Source: an uncultured Schlesneria sp. (GTDB taxonomy: Bacteria > Planctomycetota > Planctomycetia > Planctomycetales > Planctomycetaceae). Taken from it: a DNA stretch of 64,000 nt. Below are positions 38,003 to 47,816 of the stretch, one piece after another. Location of the stretch: positions 20,668 through 84,667 of the forward strand of contig CAIQIR010000149.1 of assembly GCA_903871875.1 (NCBI GenBank). Reading direction: 5' to 3'. The notes below the pieces were generated by a model that ran no database searches, had not been told where the DNA came from, and worked only from the letters and a program-made list of their open reading frames with translations. The number at the start of each line of letters is the position of its first letter. Within the stretch, counting starts at the first letter, position 1. The position numbers and the translations under genes are program-made.

Positions 38003-39065
38003 CGACACAGGCTCAACCACGCCCGAACAATTCCTGACGTTGATTCGTCAACAGCGACGGGGCCGGCTGAAAATTTATCTCGGCTTCGCCGCCGGCGTCG
38101 GCAAAACCTATGAAATGCTGCAAGAAAGTCAGCGTCTGAAGGCGCGCGGCGTTGACGTGGTGATTGGTGTGGTCGAAACGCATGGCCGTGCCGATACCGC
38201 AGCCCAGATTCTCCAATTGGAGCAAGTCCCGCGTCGTAAAATTGAATATCGTGGCGTCGTCGTCGAAGAAATGGATCTGGACGCCATTCTGACCCGAAGC
38301 CCGGCGGTCGTACTCGTCGACGAATTGGCGCACACGAACGCCCCTGGCAGCCGTAACTCAAAACGTTATCAGGATGTCGAGGAATTGTTGCGAGCGGGGA
38401 TCAATGTCATTAGCACGCTCAACATCCAACACCTGGAAAGCCTGTATGACATGGTCGAAAAGGCGACCGGAGTAAAGGTCAAAGAACGGATTCCCGACTA
38501 CATCGTGGGGCTGGCCGATCAATTGATTAACGTGGATTTGTCGGCGGAAGATCTGCGCGAGCGGCTTTCGGCCGGAAAGATCTATCCTGCGGAACGAATC
38601 GATCGAGCATTGGAAAGCTTCTTCACTCAGGCCAACTTGACCCGGTTACGCGAATTCGCCCTGCACGAGATCGCCCATCGACTGGACCAACGACTGACTG
38701 ACACAGAAACGACTCAACCCAGCACAAATCGCATCATGGTTTGCCTGAGCTCGCGCGGGCCCAATGTCGATCACCTGGTCCGTAAAACGGCCCGCATGGC
38801 CGATCGATTGAGCGCGCCGTGGTACGCCGTCTACATTCAAACCCCAAAGGAAGATGTGACCCGCATCCCTGCCGCACTGCAGCGTAAAATCAGCAATAAC
38901 TTGGCGCTCGTCCAGCAACTCGGCGGAACTCAAATGACGTTTAAAGGAGCCGACGTGGTCAGCACGATGGCAGCCTTCGCTAAAGAATATAGTATTTCGC
39001 ACATTGTGATCGGTCGGTCGCGGCAACCATGGTACCGACGCTGGTTCGGTCAATCCGTACAGTAA
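37995..39065 (+). CDS. kdpD: stand-alone KdpD N-terminal (sensor/universal-stress) domain protein, ended by an early in-frame stop
   Basis: 356 aa as read. The KdpD domain is clear: LKIYLGFAAGVGKTYEMLQE (Walker A GVGKT), VETHGRADT, VLVDELAHTNAPGSRN (Walker B-like DELAH), NVISTLNIQHLESLYDMVEK. A universal-stress-like segment follows (RIMVCLSSRGPNVDHLVRK to SHIVIGRSRQPWYRRWFGQS). There is no kinase domain, so this is a split KdpD system. The reading frame ends at TAA (39063-39065), but the next 17 in-frame codons read RLIQAVPEVDVLVAGNP and stop at TGA (39117-39119), which matches the expected KdpD-family ending. So the TAA is probably a recent nonsense change, or the last 17 residues are dispensable. 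GTG at 37995 has GGAGG upstream. Confidence 0.85.
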   Translation: MSNDTGSTTPEQFLTLIRQQRRGRLKIYLGFAAGVGKTYEMLQESQRLKARGVDVVIGVVETHGRADTAAQILQLEQVPRRKIEYRGVVVEEMDLDAILTRSPAVVLVDELAHTNAPGSRNSKRYQDVEELLRAGINVISTLNIQHLESLYDMVEKATGVKVKERIPDYIVGLADQLINVDLSAEDLRERLSAGKIYPAERIDRALESFFTQANLTRLREFALHEIAHRLDQRLTDTETTQPSTNRIMVCLSSRGPNVDHLVRKTARMADRLSAPWYAVYIQTPKEDVTRIPAALQRKISNNLALVQQLGGTQMTFKGADVVSTMAAFAKEYSISHIVIGRSRQPWYRRWFGQSVQ

Positions 39066-39221
39066 CGGCTGATTCAAGCGGTGCCGGAAGTCGATGTCCT
39101 GGTCGCCGGAAATCCCTGACGGGGTTACTGCGACTCGCCAGGAATTCCATTGGTCGCAGTTCGACACGAAACAATTTACCCACCGCGCTCATCCGTGACG
39201 GTCCACTGCAAGCAACCACCT

Positions 39222-39572
39222 TCAAACGATTCTTGGTGATTGCTTCACGAACCGCCCCGATTTGGGCCCACGGTTAATTTGAGCGGCCCTTTCAAACAAC
39301 CGTCGACGGATTTCGAATCCTCGCGAGACTTCTCGGACAAACCCGACGGCCATACCGATGGTGAATCCGATGGCCGCATAGTATCCGGCCATCGAAAGCA
39401 ATTCCGAATGCGATAGCTGATTACGAGCCTGCGCGCCGAAACCACCAAGCACCGTCCCGTACAACATACCGCAAACCGCACACAGTACCGCATCAGCGAA
39501 CGTGACACGAACGACGTGATTTCCTAACACGATCAACTTGCGGCACACCCGATTCGACAAAAAAACATTCAT
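39222..39572 (-). CDS. 116-aa predicted membrane protein
   Basis: Not recognised. It begins MNVFLSNRVCRKLIVLGNHV and has two hydrophobic segments (FADAVLCAVCGMLYGTVLGG and AGYYAAIGFTIGMAVGFV). A basic C-terminus follows. ATG at 39572 has a strong GGGAGGAG 6 nt upstream, which supports translation and excludes the 50-codon extension of the frame. It converges on the KdpD-like gene. Function unknown; a link with kdp is only positional. Confidence 0.7.
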   Translation of the reverse strand: MNVFLSNRVCRKLIVLGNHVVRVTFADAVLCAVCGMLYGTVLGGFGAQARNQLSHSELLSMAGYYAAIGFTIGMAVGFVREVSRGFEIRRRLFERAAQINRGPKSGRFVKQSPRIV

Positions 39573-40002
39573 GGCATCTCCTCCCGTCCGAGACAATTGC
39601 GTGTGCCTAAAACCTTGCTTTTTTATTAGCAAACACCGGACCGAGAAGCCCTCACATGCCCTAAACGGTTTCTGGATCGAACGATAGACAATTGACTGGA
39701 TTTCGAAGGAGTGAAGGGACACTGCAAGTTGCCTGAGCGTTCGTGCAAAATGCCCTCAGTTTTGGGAGAATTTCCCCGCCTTTCTGACAGCACAACAAGC
39801 AGCAGACTCCCCCTTGTTGGCGTGTGATTCGACCCGACGCGATTCCATCTGATCGATCAACGAAATTCTTAGAATCAACAAGTAACCCATTGTCGACACG
39901 GCAGACCTAGGTGTATTCTGTCCATCATCACAGACGCATTTTGGTACACCACAACCCGATTTCGGTCTCAATACAGATGATGTAAGTTTTCGGAGACTCC
40001 TC
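39573..40002. other. intergenic region before the second Ser/Thr kinase
   Basis: 430 bp, divergent genes on each side. No extra gene, terminator hairpin or clear operator recognised. Confidence 0.4.
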
Positions 40003-41148
40003 ATGGTTGTCTCAGTTGCTGGCTTTCTCAAGCATCTCAGTGACAGCGGAATCCTGTCGTCCGACGATTTGTCGGCGTTAGAGTCCCGGTTGACGCGGGA
40101 AAACCGACGCCAGGACGCGCAGTATCTGGCTCGCGAGTTAGTTCTCTCAAAAAAGCTGACTCAATTTCAGGCCAACGCTCTTTACGATACGAACCCTTCG
40201 CCGCTGATCTTGGGCAATTACATCTTGCAGGAAGAGATCGGAACCGGCGGAATGGGCGTGGTCTACAAAGCACGCCATCGTCGGATGAAACGGGCGGTCG
40301 CCGTCAAAGTCCTGTCAGCCAAAGGAAGTCAATCGGCGAGTGTGGTCAAGCGATTTCTTCGCGAGGTCGAAGCGGCGGCCAAACTGATGCATCCGAATAT
40401 TGTCGCCGCCTACGATGCTGACGAAATCAACGGAGTCCCCTTCCTGGCGATGGAATACGTCGAAGGGATCGATCTGGCGATCCACGTCAAAGAGAACGGT
40501 GCGATGCACTACAAGCAGGCACTGGATTGTTTGCTGCAAGCCGCCCGCGGACTTAAACATGCACATCAGCAGGGCATCATCCATCGCGACATCAAGCCGG
40601 CCAATATCCTTCTCGATAGGCACGGTACGATCAAAATTCTCGACATGGGTTTGGCTCGATTCCAAGAGGGCAATTCCCCCCTGTCGGCCGCCGAAACGGC
40701 GGATTCGCTGGAAAAATCCGCGATCACTCTCACCGGCAGCATTGTCGGAACCGTCGACTTTATGTCTCCCGAGCAGGCGATCGATTCCAACAATGCCGAT
40801 CACCTGTCGGATATCTACAGCCTGGGAGCCACCTTTTATTTTCTCGTCACCGGAAAGCCGATGTTCGAGTTCAACAATTTGATGGACCGAATCCTGGCAC
40901 ACCGCGATTTACCGCGGCCTTCGATCTGCGCAACCAATCGCGAGATCCCGCCGCAAATCGACACGATCTTTCATCGAATGGTGGCGATACAGAAAGAAGA
41001 TCGATACCCCTCAATGGGCAAAGTCATTCAGGATCTGACTAACTGGCGAAAAGTAAGAGCCACTCGCCCGACGTCACCAAAGCCCAAAAAATCGAACGTC
41101 AACACGAAGATCATTGATGCCATCTTCGAGGAAGATCACGACGATTGA
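40003..41148 (+). CDS. Ser/Thr protein kinase (cytoplasmic)
   Basis: 381 aa. An N-terminal 65-residue helical region (LKHLSDSGILSSDDLSALES) resembles the accessory region seen ahead of many planctomycete kinases. The kinase domain (about 68-340) has GTGGMGVVYKARHRRMKRAV, Lys near 101 (VAVKVL), HRDIKPANILLD (His near 194), and DMGLARF, where the usual DFG is DMG. APE is replaced by SPEQ. No membrane segment; soluble. GGAG lies 7 nt before the ATG. It is followed by convergent ABC-transporter genes after about 130 bp. Substrates are unknown. Confidence 0.92.
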   Translation: MVVSVAGFLKHLSDSGILSSDDLSALESRLTRENRRQDAQYLARELVLSKKLTQFQANALYDTNPSPLILGNYILQEEIGTGGMGVVYKARHRRMKRAVAVKVLSAKGSQSASVVKRFLREVEAAAKLMHPNIVAAYDADEINGVPFLAMEYVEGIDLAIHVKENGAMHYKQALDCLLQAARGLKHAHQQGIIHRDIKPANILLDRHGTIKILDMGLARFQEGNSPLSAAETADSLEKSAITLTGSIVGTVDFMSPEQAIDSNNADHLSDIYSLGATFYFLVTGKPMFEFNNLMDRILAHRDLPRPSICATNREIPPQIDTIFHRMVAIQKEDRYPSMGKVIQDLTNWRKVRATRPTSPKPKKSNVNTKIIDAIFEEDHDD

Positions 41149-41279
41149 TGAATCGATCTTCGTCCGCAACCGGCAATGGCATCGGCCAGGTTTGGACGGT
41201 CGTGTGGCTCGCAAGCCGTTCGTCACGCGGGCGGCCGATCAAAGTCGGAGATTTACCCGCGATCAGCCAAGACAACGGC

Positions 41280-42077
41280 TCAAGTATCCGAATCGGCCGA
41301 CGAAGAAAACTCCCTGGCTCGAAGTACGACAACCGCCGCGGCCACGAGAACGAACGTCAGACACACTAGTGTCACAATGTGATGCCAGGGCGGTTCGGTT
41401 CCGATCAATGCCATTGCGCCCGATTCACGGGTATTGAAGACATTCAAATCGCACCAATTCGCCGCCAGGGCTCGCAATCGATATTGAACGGTCATCTTGT
41501 TGATGACGGCGGGGATGAAACTGACCACCAATTCAAACACCAACGTATAGGCCACCGCCACGACCATCGCTCGCCGAGGGAAGATGACTCCCAACAGCAG
41601 ATAAATTGCCGCGTAGGCGGGGCACGACAGAAACACTAATCCCGACAGAGCCCGCCAGACTCGCCAACTATCCCCTGTGCCCGTGAGCGGGACGGCAATC
41701 GTCAGGCCGACCAGCGCCGGCGGAATCACCCAGGTGACCGCCGCCAGATATTTGCCCAACAGCACTGCCGTCGCGCCATGGGGACGCACCGCCAGATAAA
41801 CCCAACTTCGCCGCTCCAGTTCCGAGGAGATCGCCGGTGTCGTCCACAGCAGCGTTCCCAGCATCGCGACGAGCATCGGAACCAGGGCAAACAGCAACCA
41901 GGTCGACAGATGACGCCATAGCCCTTCGGGACCGTTTTCATGATTCACTGCGGTAAAACGAACCAACCCCGCGATGAAAACCGGAAATGCGGCCAGCACC
42001 AGCCACCAGGCTTTTCGCGGCAACGTCAGTGCTCGCTTCCATTCAAAGGAAAAGACCGCGACCACGCTTCCGATCAC
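41280..42077 (-). CDS. ABC-2-type transporter permease (second pair)
   Basis: 265-aa integral membrane protein with about six hydrophobic segments (LVLAAFPVFIAGLVRF; LLFALVPMLVAMLGTLL; YLAAVTWVIPPALVGLTIAV; LSGLVFLSCPAYAAIYLLLG; TLVFELVVSFIPAVI; VTLVCLTFVLVAAAVVVL). This is typical of ABC-2 export permeases. It begins with GTG that overlaps the stop of the upstream ATPase gene (GTGA), so the two are translationally coupled. Substrate unknown. The gene is the last of four in the minus-strand cluster 41280-45052. Confidence 0.8.
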   Translation of the reverse strand: MIGSVVAVFSFEWKRALTLPRKAWWLVLAAFPVFIAGLVRFTAVNHENGPEGLWRHLSTWLLFALVPMLVAMLGTLLWTTPAISSELERRSWVYLAVRPHGATAVLLGKYLAAVTWVIPPALVGLTIAVPLTGTGDSWRVWRALSGLVFLSCPAYAAIYLLLGVIFPRRAMVVAVAYTLVFELVVSFIPAVINKMTVQYRLRALAANWCDLNVFNTRESGAMALIGTEPPWHHIVTLVCLTFVLVAAAVVVLRAREFSSSADSDT

Positions 42078-43000
42078 AGTTCACCTCGATGCATCTTCAT
42101 CAATGAATTGAACAATGCCTGCAACGATTCATCCGCCGACCGCATCTCCGTCACCTTGACGTTCGACTCCGCCAGCCAAACCGGCAACTGCTCGTACAGT
42201 CGCTGCGGTTGCTGGGTCGCCACCGTCAGCAGGCCTTCTACGATTCGCACCGAATCGGCCACGCGTTCGCCCATCAAGCGCGAGGCCAGACAATACGGAT
42301 CCGAACATTTTAATTCGATTTCGTTGGGCAGTCCGACCATCATCGTATGGACTTCTTCGGCCGTCCCCGATGCCAGCAACCGGCCACCACAAATCAACAG
42401 AAACGAGTGCGTGATCGATTCGATCTCGTGCAACAGATGACTGGCGAATAGCAGACTTTTCCCCTGTCCGATCCAATCCCGCAGGACGTTGGTCAATTCG
42501 TGCCGCCCGATCGGATCTAATCCATTAAACGGCTCATCCAAAATCAAAAACTCGGGATTGTGAGCAATCGCCTGAGCCAGCTTGGTTCGTTGCCGCATTC
42601 CTCGTGAATAACTGGAAATCGGACGATTCATCGCCGCTTCCATTCCTACGAGAGCCAGCGAGGACTTTGCCGCCGAATCGGCCTCATGGACGGTCATACC
42701 GTGCAGCCGCTGCAGGTAGCGAACCCAGTCGTATCCCGTCACATCGGAATACATCCCTTCGCCACCAGGACAATAACCCAGTTGCCGAAAAAGTCGCGCA
42801 TTGTTGCGGGGAGAGCGGCCCAGAATCCGAACGGTTCCTAAGGTGGGGCGAAGTTGCCCCGTAATCAGGTTCAACAGCGTCGACTTCCCCGAACCATTCG
42901 GTCCCAATAACCCGTAAGCACCCGGTTCCAGCGTCAACGTGAAATCATTGACCCCAATGACCTTGCCATACAGCTTTGTGACATTTTTCAATTCAATCAT
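42074..43000 (-). CDS. ABC transporter ATP-binding protein (second pair)
   Basis: 308 aa. Walker A GLLGPNGSGKSTLLNLITGQ, signature SSYSRGMRQRTKLAQAI, Walker B FLILDEPFNGLDPIGRHEL, plus H-loop LLFASHLLHEIESIT. The C-terminal 80 residues are a variable domain. ATG at 43000 is chosen; TTG at 43009 is upstream in frame. It is coupled to the following permease by GTGA overlap. It probably powers export of lipids, peptides or other small molecules; substrate unknown. Confidence 0.9.
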   Translation of the reverse strand: MIELKNVTKLYGKVIGVNDFTLTLEPGAYGLLGPNGSGKSTLLNLITGQLRPTLGTVRILGRSPRNNARLFRQLGYCPGGEGMYSDVTGYDWVRYLQRLHGMTVHEADSAAKSSLALVGMEAAMNRPISSYSRGMRQRTKLAQAIAHNPEFLILDEPFNGLDPIGRHELTNVLRDWIGQGKSLLFASHLLHEIESITHSFLLICGGRLLASGTAEEVHTMMVGLPNEIELKCSDPYCLASRLMGERVADSVRIVEGLLTVATQQPQRLYEQLPVWLAESNVKVTEMRSADESLQALFNSLMKMHRGEL

Positions 43001-43059
43001 TGAAATCAATGCTCATGTTGTTTCTCACGAAGAAAATCAATTCGATCGCCAACAGTTCG

Positions 43060-44115
43060 TTAAACTCGCATCGGAGCCGAGATTCGATGAAAGAGAACCG
43101 CCAGCGACGCCGTCGCGACGACGATCAAGATCGTGATCGACACCATCACATCCTGCAATTCCGAGAAACCAAACACCCAATTCTGCACGCGGCCCAAGGT
43201 GTGATACAGCGACAAATGTGTCCAGACGGATTCATGGTCAGAGATCACCTCACCATGCCGATGAAACTGCTGTTCCGCGTTAAACGCTTCCGCAGACGAG
43301 ACCGCTCCATAAGTGAACCAACTTAGAATCCAAATGGCGAACCACGCAAAACCGGCATTGCGACTTTCCTGAGTCAGTGACGATAGGCACAGCGCCAGCG
43401 CCGACGTCGGAATCATCAACACGGCCGACGCCGCCAATATTCGGAAGGGAATATCCCACGTCGCAGCCACAACGCTTAAGTTAGGGGAAAGCAAAACCCC
43501 CAGGACATACAACATCAGCGAAGGCACCGTGGAAATCAACGCCAGATAGGCCCACAGCGTTGCCATCTTGCCCAGCAAGTATTCGCCGCGCGTTAATGGT
43601 CGCGAGAAGTATAGCAAAAAGGCACGCGATCGACTGTCCTGAGAAATCAACGGCGGAGCAATCAACCCGACAACCAGAACCATCAAGATCGGTTGCGAAT
43701 ACCTCACAAACGAATTGAGCAGCCAGGCCCAAACCGTATGACGGCTGTCGGCCAGATTGCCCAGCCGAACCGACTCTTTGATCTGTTCAAACACTGGAGT
43801 CGGAGGCAGGTTGAGAATCATCGGCTGCACCATTTGCCGCCATTCGGGATAGAGTGCCGCCTGTTCCCACAAGAAAAAGCCGATGCCAAACCAGACGGCT
43901 GGCAACCAAGCCAGAAAGAGCAGTCGTTTCAGCCACTGATTTTGCCAGGCACGACGCAATCCCACTTCGGAAATCACGATCCAACGAGTCCAACCTGGTG
44001 CGCGCAATCCCGACCAGCCACGATACCCCAATTGGTGAATACCTCGCCCCGAGGGATCTTCAGCCCCTTCCGGTACCGTCCGTTCGAAGTCGTTCTGAGA
44101 AACAATGTCAGTCAC
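43060..44115 (-). CDS. ABC-2-type transporter permease (first pair)
   Basis: 351 aa. A cytoplasmic N-terminal stretch, then hydrophobic segments including LKRLLFLAWLPAVWFGIGFF, ILMVLVVGLIAPPLISQD, LGKMATLWAYLALISTVPSL, MLYVLGVLLSPNL, RILAASAVLMIPTSALALCL, FAWFAIWILSWFTYGAV and VMVSITILIVVATASLAVL. GTG start overlaps the stop of its ATPase partner by 8 bp. The gene is 59 bp from the start of the second ATPase, so all four genes look like one operon. Confidence 0.82.
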   Translation of the reverse strand: MTDIVSQNDFERTVPEGAEDPSGRGIHQLGYRGWSGLRAPGWTRWIVISEVGLRRAWQNQWLKRLLFLAWLPAVWFGIGFFLWEQAALYPEWRQMVQPMILNLPPTPVFEQIKESVRLGNLADSRHTVWAWLLNSFVRYSQPILMVLVVGLIAPPLISQDSRSRAFLLYFSRPLTRGEYLLGKMATLWAYLALISTVPSLMLYVLGVLLSPNLSVVAATWDIPFRILAASAVLMIPTSALALCLSSLTQESRNAGFAWFAIWILSWFTYGAVSSAEAFNAEQQFHRHGEVISDHESVWTHLSLYHTLGRVQNWVFGFSELQDVMVSITILIVVATASLAVLFHRISAPMRV

Positions 44116-45052
44116 GTTGCGGCTCCGCGCGAACGGCGTTAAGAAAGATTTCTTCCAGTGAGTTACGCGACGGTGTCATCGAACGCACACCGATCCCGCA
44201 CTCTTCGGCAACTCGCCAGACCGACGCAGCCAGTTCTTCGGGCGACCCTTGCAATACAAAGAATCCATTCTGGCCCGCAGTGGTAACAATTCCCTGCGCA
44301 CCAAGCCGCTCCACAAATCGATCCCCATTGCCATGTAGCCGAACCTCGAGCGAAGGCGTGGCGGGGCGGCTCAACTGGGCCAAACCCTCCGACACCTGCA
44401 CCCGACCACGGGCCAAGATGACGACGGAATCACTGATCGACTGCACATCGGGCAAAATATGTGTGCAAAGCAGTACCGCCTTCCCATGATCCCGCGCCAG
44501 AACTCGAATGCGATTGAGCATGATTTCCCGCTCCTCGGGATCCAAACCTGAGGTCGGTTCGTCGAGGATCAAGACCGGGGGATCATGCACGATGGCCTGA
44601 GCGAACCGCAGCTTTTGACGCATTCCCGTCGAATAGGTTTCCACGGTGCGATAGCGTTCCTGCGTCAGACCACAAAAATCGAGAATCTCATGCGCGCGCC
44701 GCAAGCCTTCCGTCGCCGGAAACTTCGACAACTGTGCCACAAATTGCACGGATTCAACACCCGTCATCCCATGCAGAAAGCAGTCATCTTCCGGCATATA
44801 TCCCACACAAGCCCGAATCTCGCGGGATTGGCGTCCCAGTTCAAACTCCAGCAATCTCCCCCGTCCGCTGGTCAGTTTGACCAGTCCCAACAACACTTTA
44901 ATCAACGTCGACTTGCCAGCTCCGTTGGGGCCAAGCAGTCCCGTGATTCCGGACTGAATTTGCAACGACACGCGATCCAAGGCGCGAAATTGGCCATAGT
45001 CCTTGGTGATTTCGTTGAGTTCAATCAAGACTGACATATGTCGAGAGATCAT
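44108..45052 (-). CDS. ABC transporter ATP-binding protein (first pair)
   Basis: 314 aa. Walker A GLLGPNGAGKSTLIKVLLGL, signature ETYSTGMRQKLRFAQAI, Walker B VLILDEPTSGLDPEEREI, with H-loop VLLCTHILPDVQSISD. The frame opens at ATG 45052; ATG at 45037 (MSVLIELNEITKDYG) is an alternative start that matches the family better, and neither has a strong ribosome site. It leads the four-gene ABC cluster and faces the antiporter gene across 234 bp. Confidence 0.9.
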   Translation of the reverse strand: MISRHMSVLIELNEITKDYGQFRALDRVSLQIQSGITGLLGPNGAGKSTLIKVLLGLVKLTSGRGRLLEFELGRQSREIRACVGYMPEDDCFLHGMTGVESVQFVAQLSKFPATEGLRRAHEILDFCGLTQERYRTVETYSTGMRQKLRFAQAIVHDPPVLILDEPTSGLDPEEREIMLNRIRVLARDHGKAVLLCTHILPDVQSISDSVVILARGRVQVSEGLAQLSRPATPSLEVRLHGNGDRFVERLGAQGIVTTAGQNGFFVLQGSPEELAASVWRVAEECGIGVRSMTPSRNSLEEIFLNAVRAEPQRD

Positions 45053-45286
45053 GCTCGCAGGAAGATCGGAATCGCCGGGAAGACCAAGACATCCTGTCAG
45101 TTCCAGGATCGGAGTGCAATCGAAACAAAAGTGCCCCGTGCATTTGCGAACAGCCGCCTCGCTACGACAAACACATGTCTTGACGACAGTCGTTTAAACA
45201 AGTATTGTCAGGCGATCGGCTGACCAAAGCCAACGGTCATCGGTGTCACATGACCAATTCGAATCCCCGGACCGCAATCAATCAGC

Positions 45287-46717
45287 ATGTTATCTTCCAC
45301 TAGCACCGCCCGAGGAACAGGTTGGCAAATTGTCGCCTATTTACTGCTGATTGCCGGCGCAGTAGCGGCGTTCTTGTTGATTCGACAATTCGGTCAAACT
45401 CTGACGGCTCCCCAGGTCGGTGCGTCGGCGGCTTCCGCCACTGTCACGAAACCGGCCCAAGTCGATGTCACCTTACATGTTCTCGCGACGCTCGCGGCAA
45501 TCATTGGACTGGGAAATCTGCTCGCCTGGGTGTTCCGCTATCTCGGACAGCCGGCCGTGATTGGTGAGGTGGTCGCTGGAATTATCCTGGGCCCGTCGTT
45601 ACTGGGTTCGCTTTTCCCAGACGCCATGCAGGTCTTGATTCCAGGTCCGGCCGTCGATCCTCAGGGACTAGTGGTCTCGTCACTCAAGACGATCGCTCAG
45701 CTGGGCGTCATCCTTTATATGTTCATTGTCGGCTTGGAACTCAATACTCGAAAGGTCGGTCGGCACGCCCAGGCGGCAATTGCGATTTCTCATGCGAGTA
45801 TCGTTGTTCCCTTCGTTCTCGGAGCCGGTCTGGCCCTTTGGTTGTACCCCGTGCTTTCAACCAGCGAAGTCCCATTCACCAGTTTTGCCCTGTTCCTGGG
45901 TGTGGCGATGTCGATTACGGCGTTTCCGGTCCTCGCCCGGATTCTATCGGATCAGAATCGCGAACAGACGGATCTCGGCGTGATTGCGCTCAGCTGTGCC
46001 GCTACGGACGACGTCACCGCCTGGTGTCTGCTCGCATTCGTCGTTGGCGTGGCGAAAGCACAAGTCGAAAGTGCCGTCATGGTCGCCGTCTGGACGGCAG
46101 TCTATGTAGCGATCATGTTTCTTGTCGTCCGCCCGATTGCCGTGAAGTGGGTCGCCTGGGCCGAACCACGTGGAATTGACCGTCAAGCGACACCCCTCTT
46201 GTTCATCGCCGTGCTCTGTTCGGCGCTGATTACGGAAGGCATCGGCATTCACGCCGTGTTTGGCGCATTCCTGTTGGGGGCCGTGATTCCACACGACAGT
46301 CGAGTCGCACAGGATCTCAGCCGCAAACTACACGATGTCGTAACGATCTTGCTGCTTCCCGCGTTTTTCGCGATCACCGGAATGAACACACGAATCGGCC
46401 TGATCAACGGATTCGAAGGCTGGCTAATTTGCGGGGCCATTATCGTGGTGGCCACGCTGGGAAAATGCGGTGGTACGATCGCCGCCGCACGATTCGTCGG
46501 ACTGGACTGGCCGACGTCAGGTGCCCTGGGCATCCTGATGAATACACGCGGGCTGATGGAATTGATCGTCCTCAATATCGGCCTGTCGCTGGGCGTCATT
46601 TCCCCGAAGTTGTTCGCCATGATGGTGATCATGGCCATCACGACCACGATCGCAACCGCTCCGATTCTGCGACGGCTTTTACCTGAGCAGCCAAAGCCTT
46701 CGCGAATGCTCCCGTGA
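45287..46717 (+). CDS. cation/proton antiporter, CPA2 (Kef/NapA-like) family
   Basis: 476 aa with about 12 hydrophobic segments. Family features: GEVVAGIILGPSLLGSLFP, the GVILYMFIVGLELNTRKVGR block, GVAMSITAFPVLARILSD and SCAATDDVTAWCLLAFVVG carrying an Asp pair (DD) typical of the ion-binding site, then MNTRGLMELIVLNIGLSLG at the end. There is no RCK/TrkA-N domain, so it is unlikely to be a Kef K+ efflux channel with ligand gating; Na+/H+ or K+/H+ exchange is more likely. Sits between the divergent ABC cluster and the convergent galT. Confidence 0.9.
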   Translation: MLSSTSTARGTGWQIVAYLLLIAGAVAAFLLIRQFGQTLTAPQVGASAASATVTKPAQVDVTLHVLATLAAIIGLGNLLAWVFRYLGQPAVIGEVVAGIILGPSLLGSLFPDAMQVLIPGPAVDPQGLVVSSLKTIAQLGVILYMFIVGLELNTRKVGRHAQAAIAISHASIVVPFVLGAGLALWLYPVLSTSEVPFTSFALFLGVAMSITAFPVLARILSDQNREQTDLGVIALSCAATDDVTAWCLLAFVVGVAKAQVESAVMVAVWTAVYVAIMFLVVRPIAVKWVAWAEPRGIDRQATPLLFIAVLCSALITEGIGIHAVFGAFLLGAVIPHDSRVAQDLSRKLHDVVTILLLPAFFAITGMNTRIGLINGFEGWLICGAIIVVATLGKCGGTIAAARFVGLDWPTSGALGILMNTRGLMELIVLNIGLSLGVISPKLFAMMVIMAITTTIATAPILRRLLPEQPKPSRMLP

Positions 46718-46795
46718 ACAACCCACATCAATCGCGGCAACGCGGATCGTCGGCCGACCTGATTGTGACGATCAAATCTGACTGGCCACCTCCCG

Positions 46796-47794
46796 TCACA
46801 CGTCGATTTCACGCAAGAACTTCGCGGCCTCTTCAGGAAACACGGGGTTGATGTAGAAACCACTGCCCCATTCGAAACCTGCGACCCGAGTCAACCGAGG
46901 AAAGATTTCAATGTGCCATAGAAAATGAGGCAACTCGGCGTGATTGAACGGGGCGGTGTGAATGACGTAGTTGTAGGGCGGATCATCCAGGGCCAGTTCA
47001 AGTTTTCTCAAGATCGTTTTCAAAACTTGACCGAGTTCGTCCACCGCCTGTCGCTGAATGTTTTCGAAATGGCTGCCGGGTTGCTTCGGTAGAATCCACG
47101 TTTCAAAGGGAAACCGGCTGGCATACGGGCAAAACGCGATAAAGTTGGCCGTGTCGAGCACCACTCGTGTTCCCGTGGCTAGTTCCTGCTGGATCATATC
47201 CTCGAAGATTGACCGCCCGCGATAATTATAAAATTCGAGTGCTCCCGACATCTCTTCCCAGATCGTGATGGGAACGACGGGCGTGGCGATCATTTGCGAA
47301 TGCGAATGTTGCAGCGAAGCTCCTGCCAGCATTCCTTTATTCTTGAAGATCAAGGCGTGGACCAGTCGGCGGTCTCGTTTCAAATCCACCAATCGATCGT
47401 GATAAACCCACAGAACTTCGCGAATATTCTCGACGCTCAGTCGCGACATGTTCGTTTCGCCATGCGGACACTCGATGATGACTTCATGAGCCCCCAGGCC
47501 GTTCATCATGTCGTAAATTCCATCACCCCGTTTGTCCAAATTCCCTTCCACCTGTAAGGCGGGAAATTTGTTCGGAACAACACGAACTCGCCAGCCCGGT
47601 CCGTTGGCCGTTGAACCATGTTCACGATAAGCCAGGATTTCTGGCGGCGTCGCATCCTCATTGCCCTCGGCAAACGGATCAAACTCCGAGTCGACGACCG
47701 TTGGCTCGTCGCGCAGATCGCTGGGACGCTTGGCTCGATCGGGAGCCATCACCACCCAGCGCTGAACAATCGGATCTTTACGGAGTTCGGGCAT
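46796..47794 (-). CDS. galT: galactose-1-phosphate uridylyltransferase
   Basis: 332 aa. HIT-like fold nucleotidyltransferase of the Leloir pathway: exchanges UMP between UDP-glucose and galactose-1-phosphate. The active-site motif is [15 protein letters not shown], with the nucleophilic His as the second His. A Leu-rich N-terminal [20 protein letters not shown] is typical, as is [10 protein letters not shown] and [13 protein letters not shown]. The C-terminal [20 protein letters not shown] block is a GalT signature. It is 22 bp downstream of the GH57 gene and is third in the glgA-GH57-galT operon, linking it to sugar-nucleotide or alpha-glucan metabolism. Confidence 0.93.
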   Translation of the reverse strand: MPELRKDPIVQRWVVMAPDRAKRPSDLRDEPTVVDSEFDPFAEGNEDATPPEILAYREHGSTANGPGWRVRVVPNKFPALQVEGNLDKRGDGIYDMMNGLGAHEVIIECPHGETNMSRLSVENIREVLWVYHDRLVDLKRDRRLVHALIFKNKGMLAGASLQHSHSQMIATPVVPITIWEEMSGALEFYNYRGRSIFEDMIQQELATGTRVVLDTANFIAFCPYASRFPFETWILPKQPGSHFENIQRQAVDELGQVLKTILRKLELALDDPPYNYVIHTAPFNHAELPHFLWHIEIFPRLTRVAGFEWGSGFYINPVFPEEAAKFLREIDV

Positions 47795-47816
47795 TTCAAC
47801 AACTCAAGTTAAAGGT

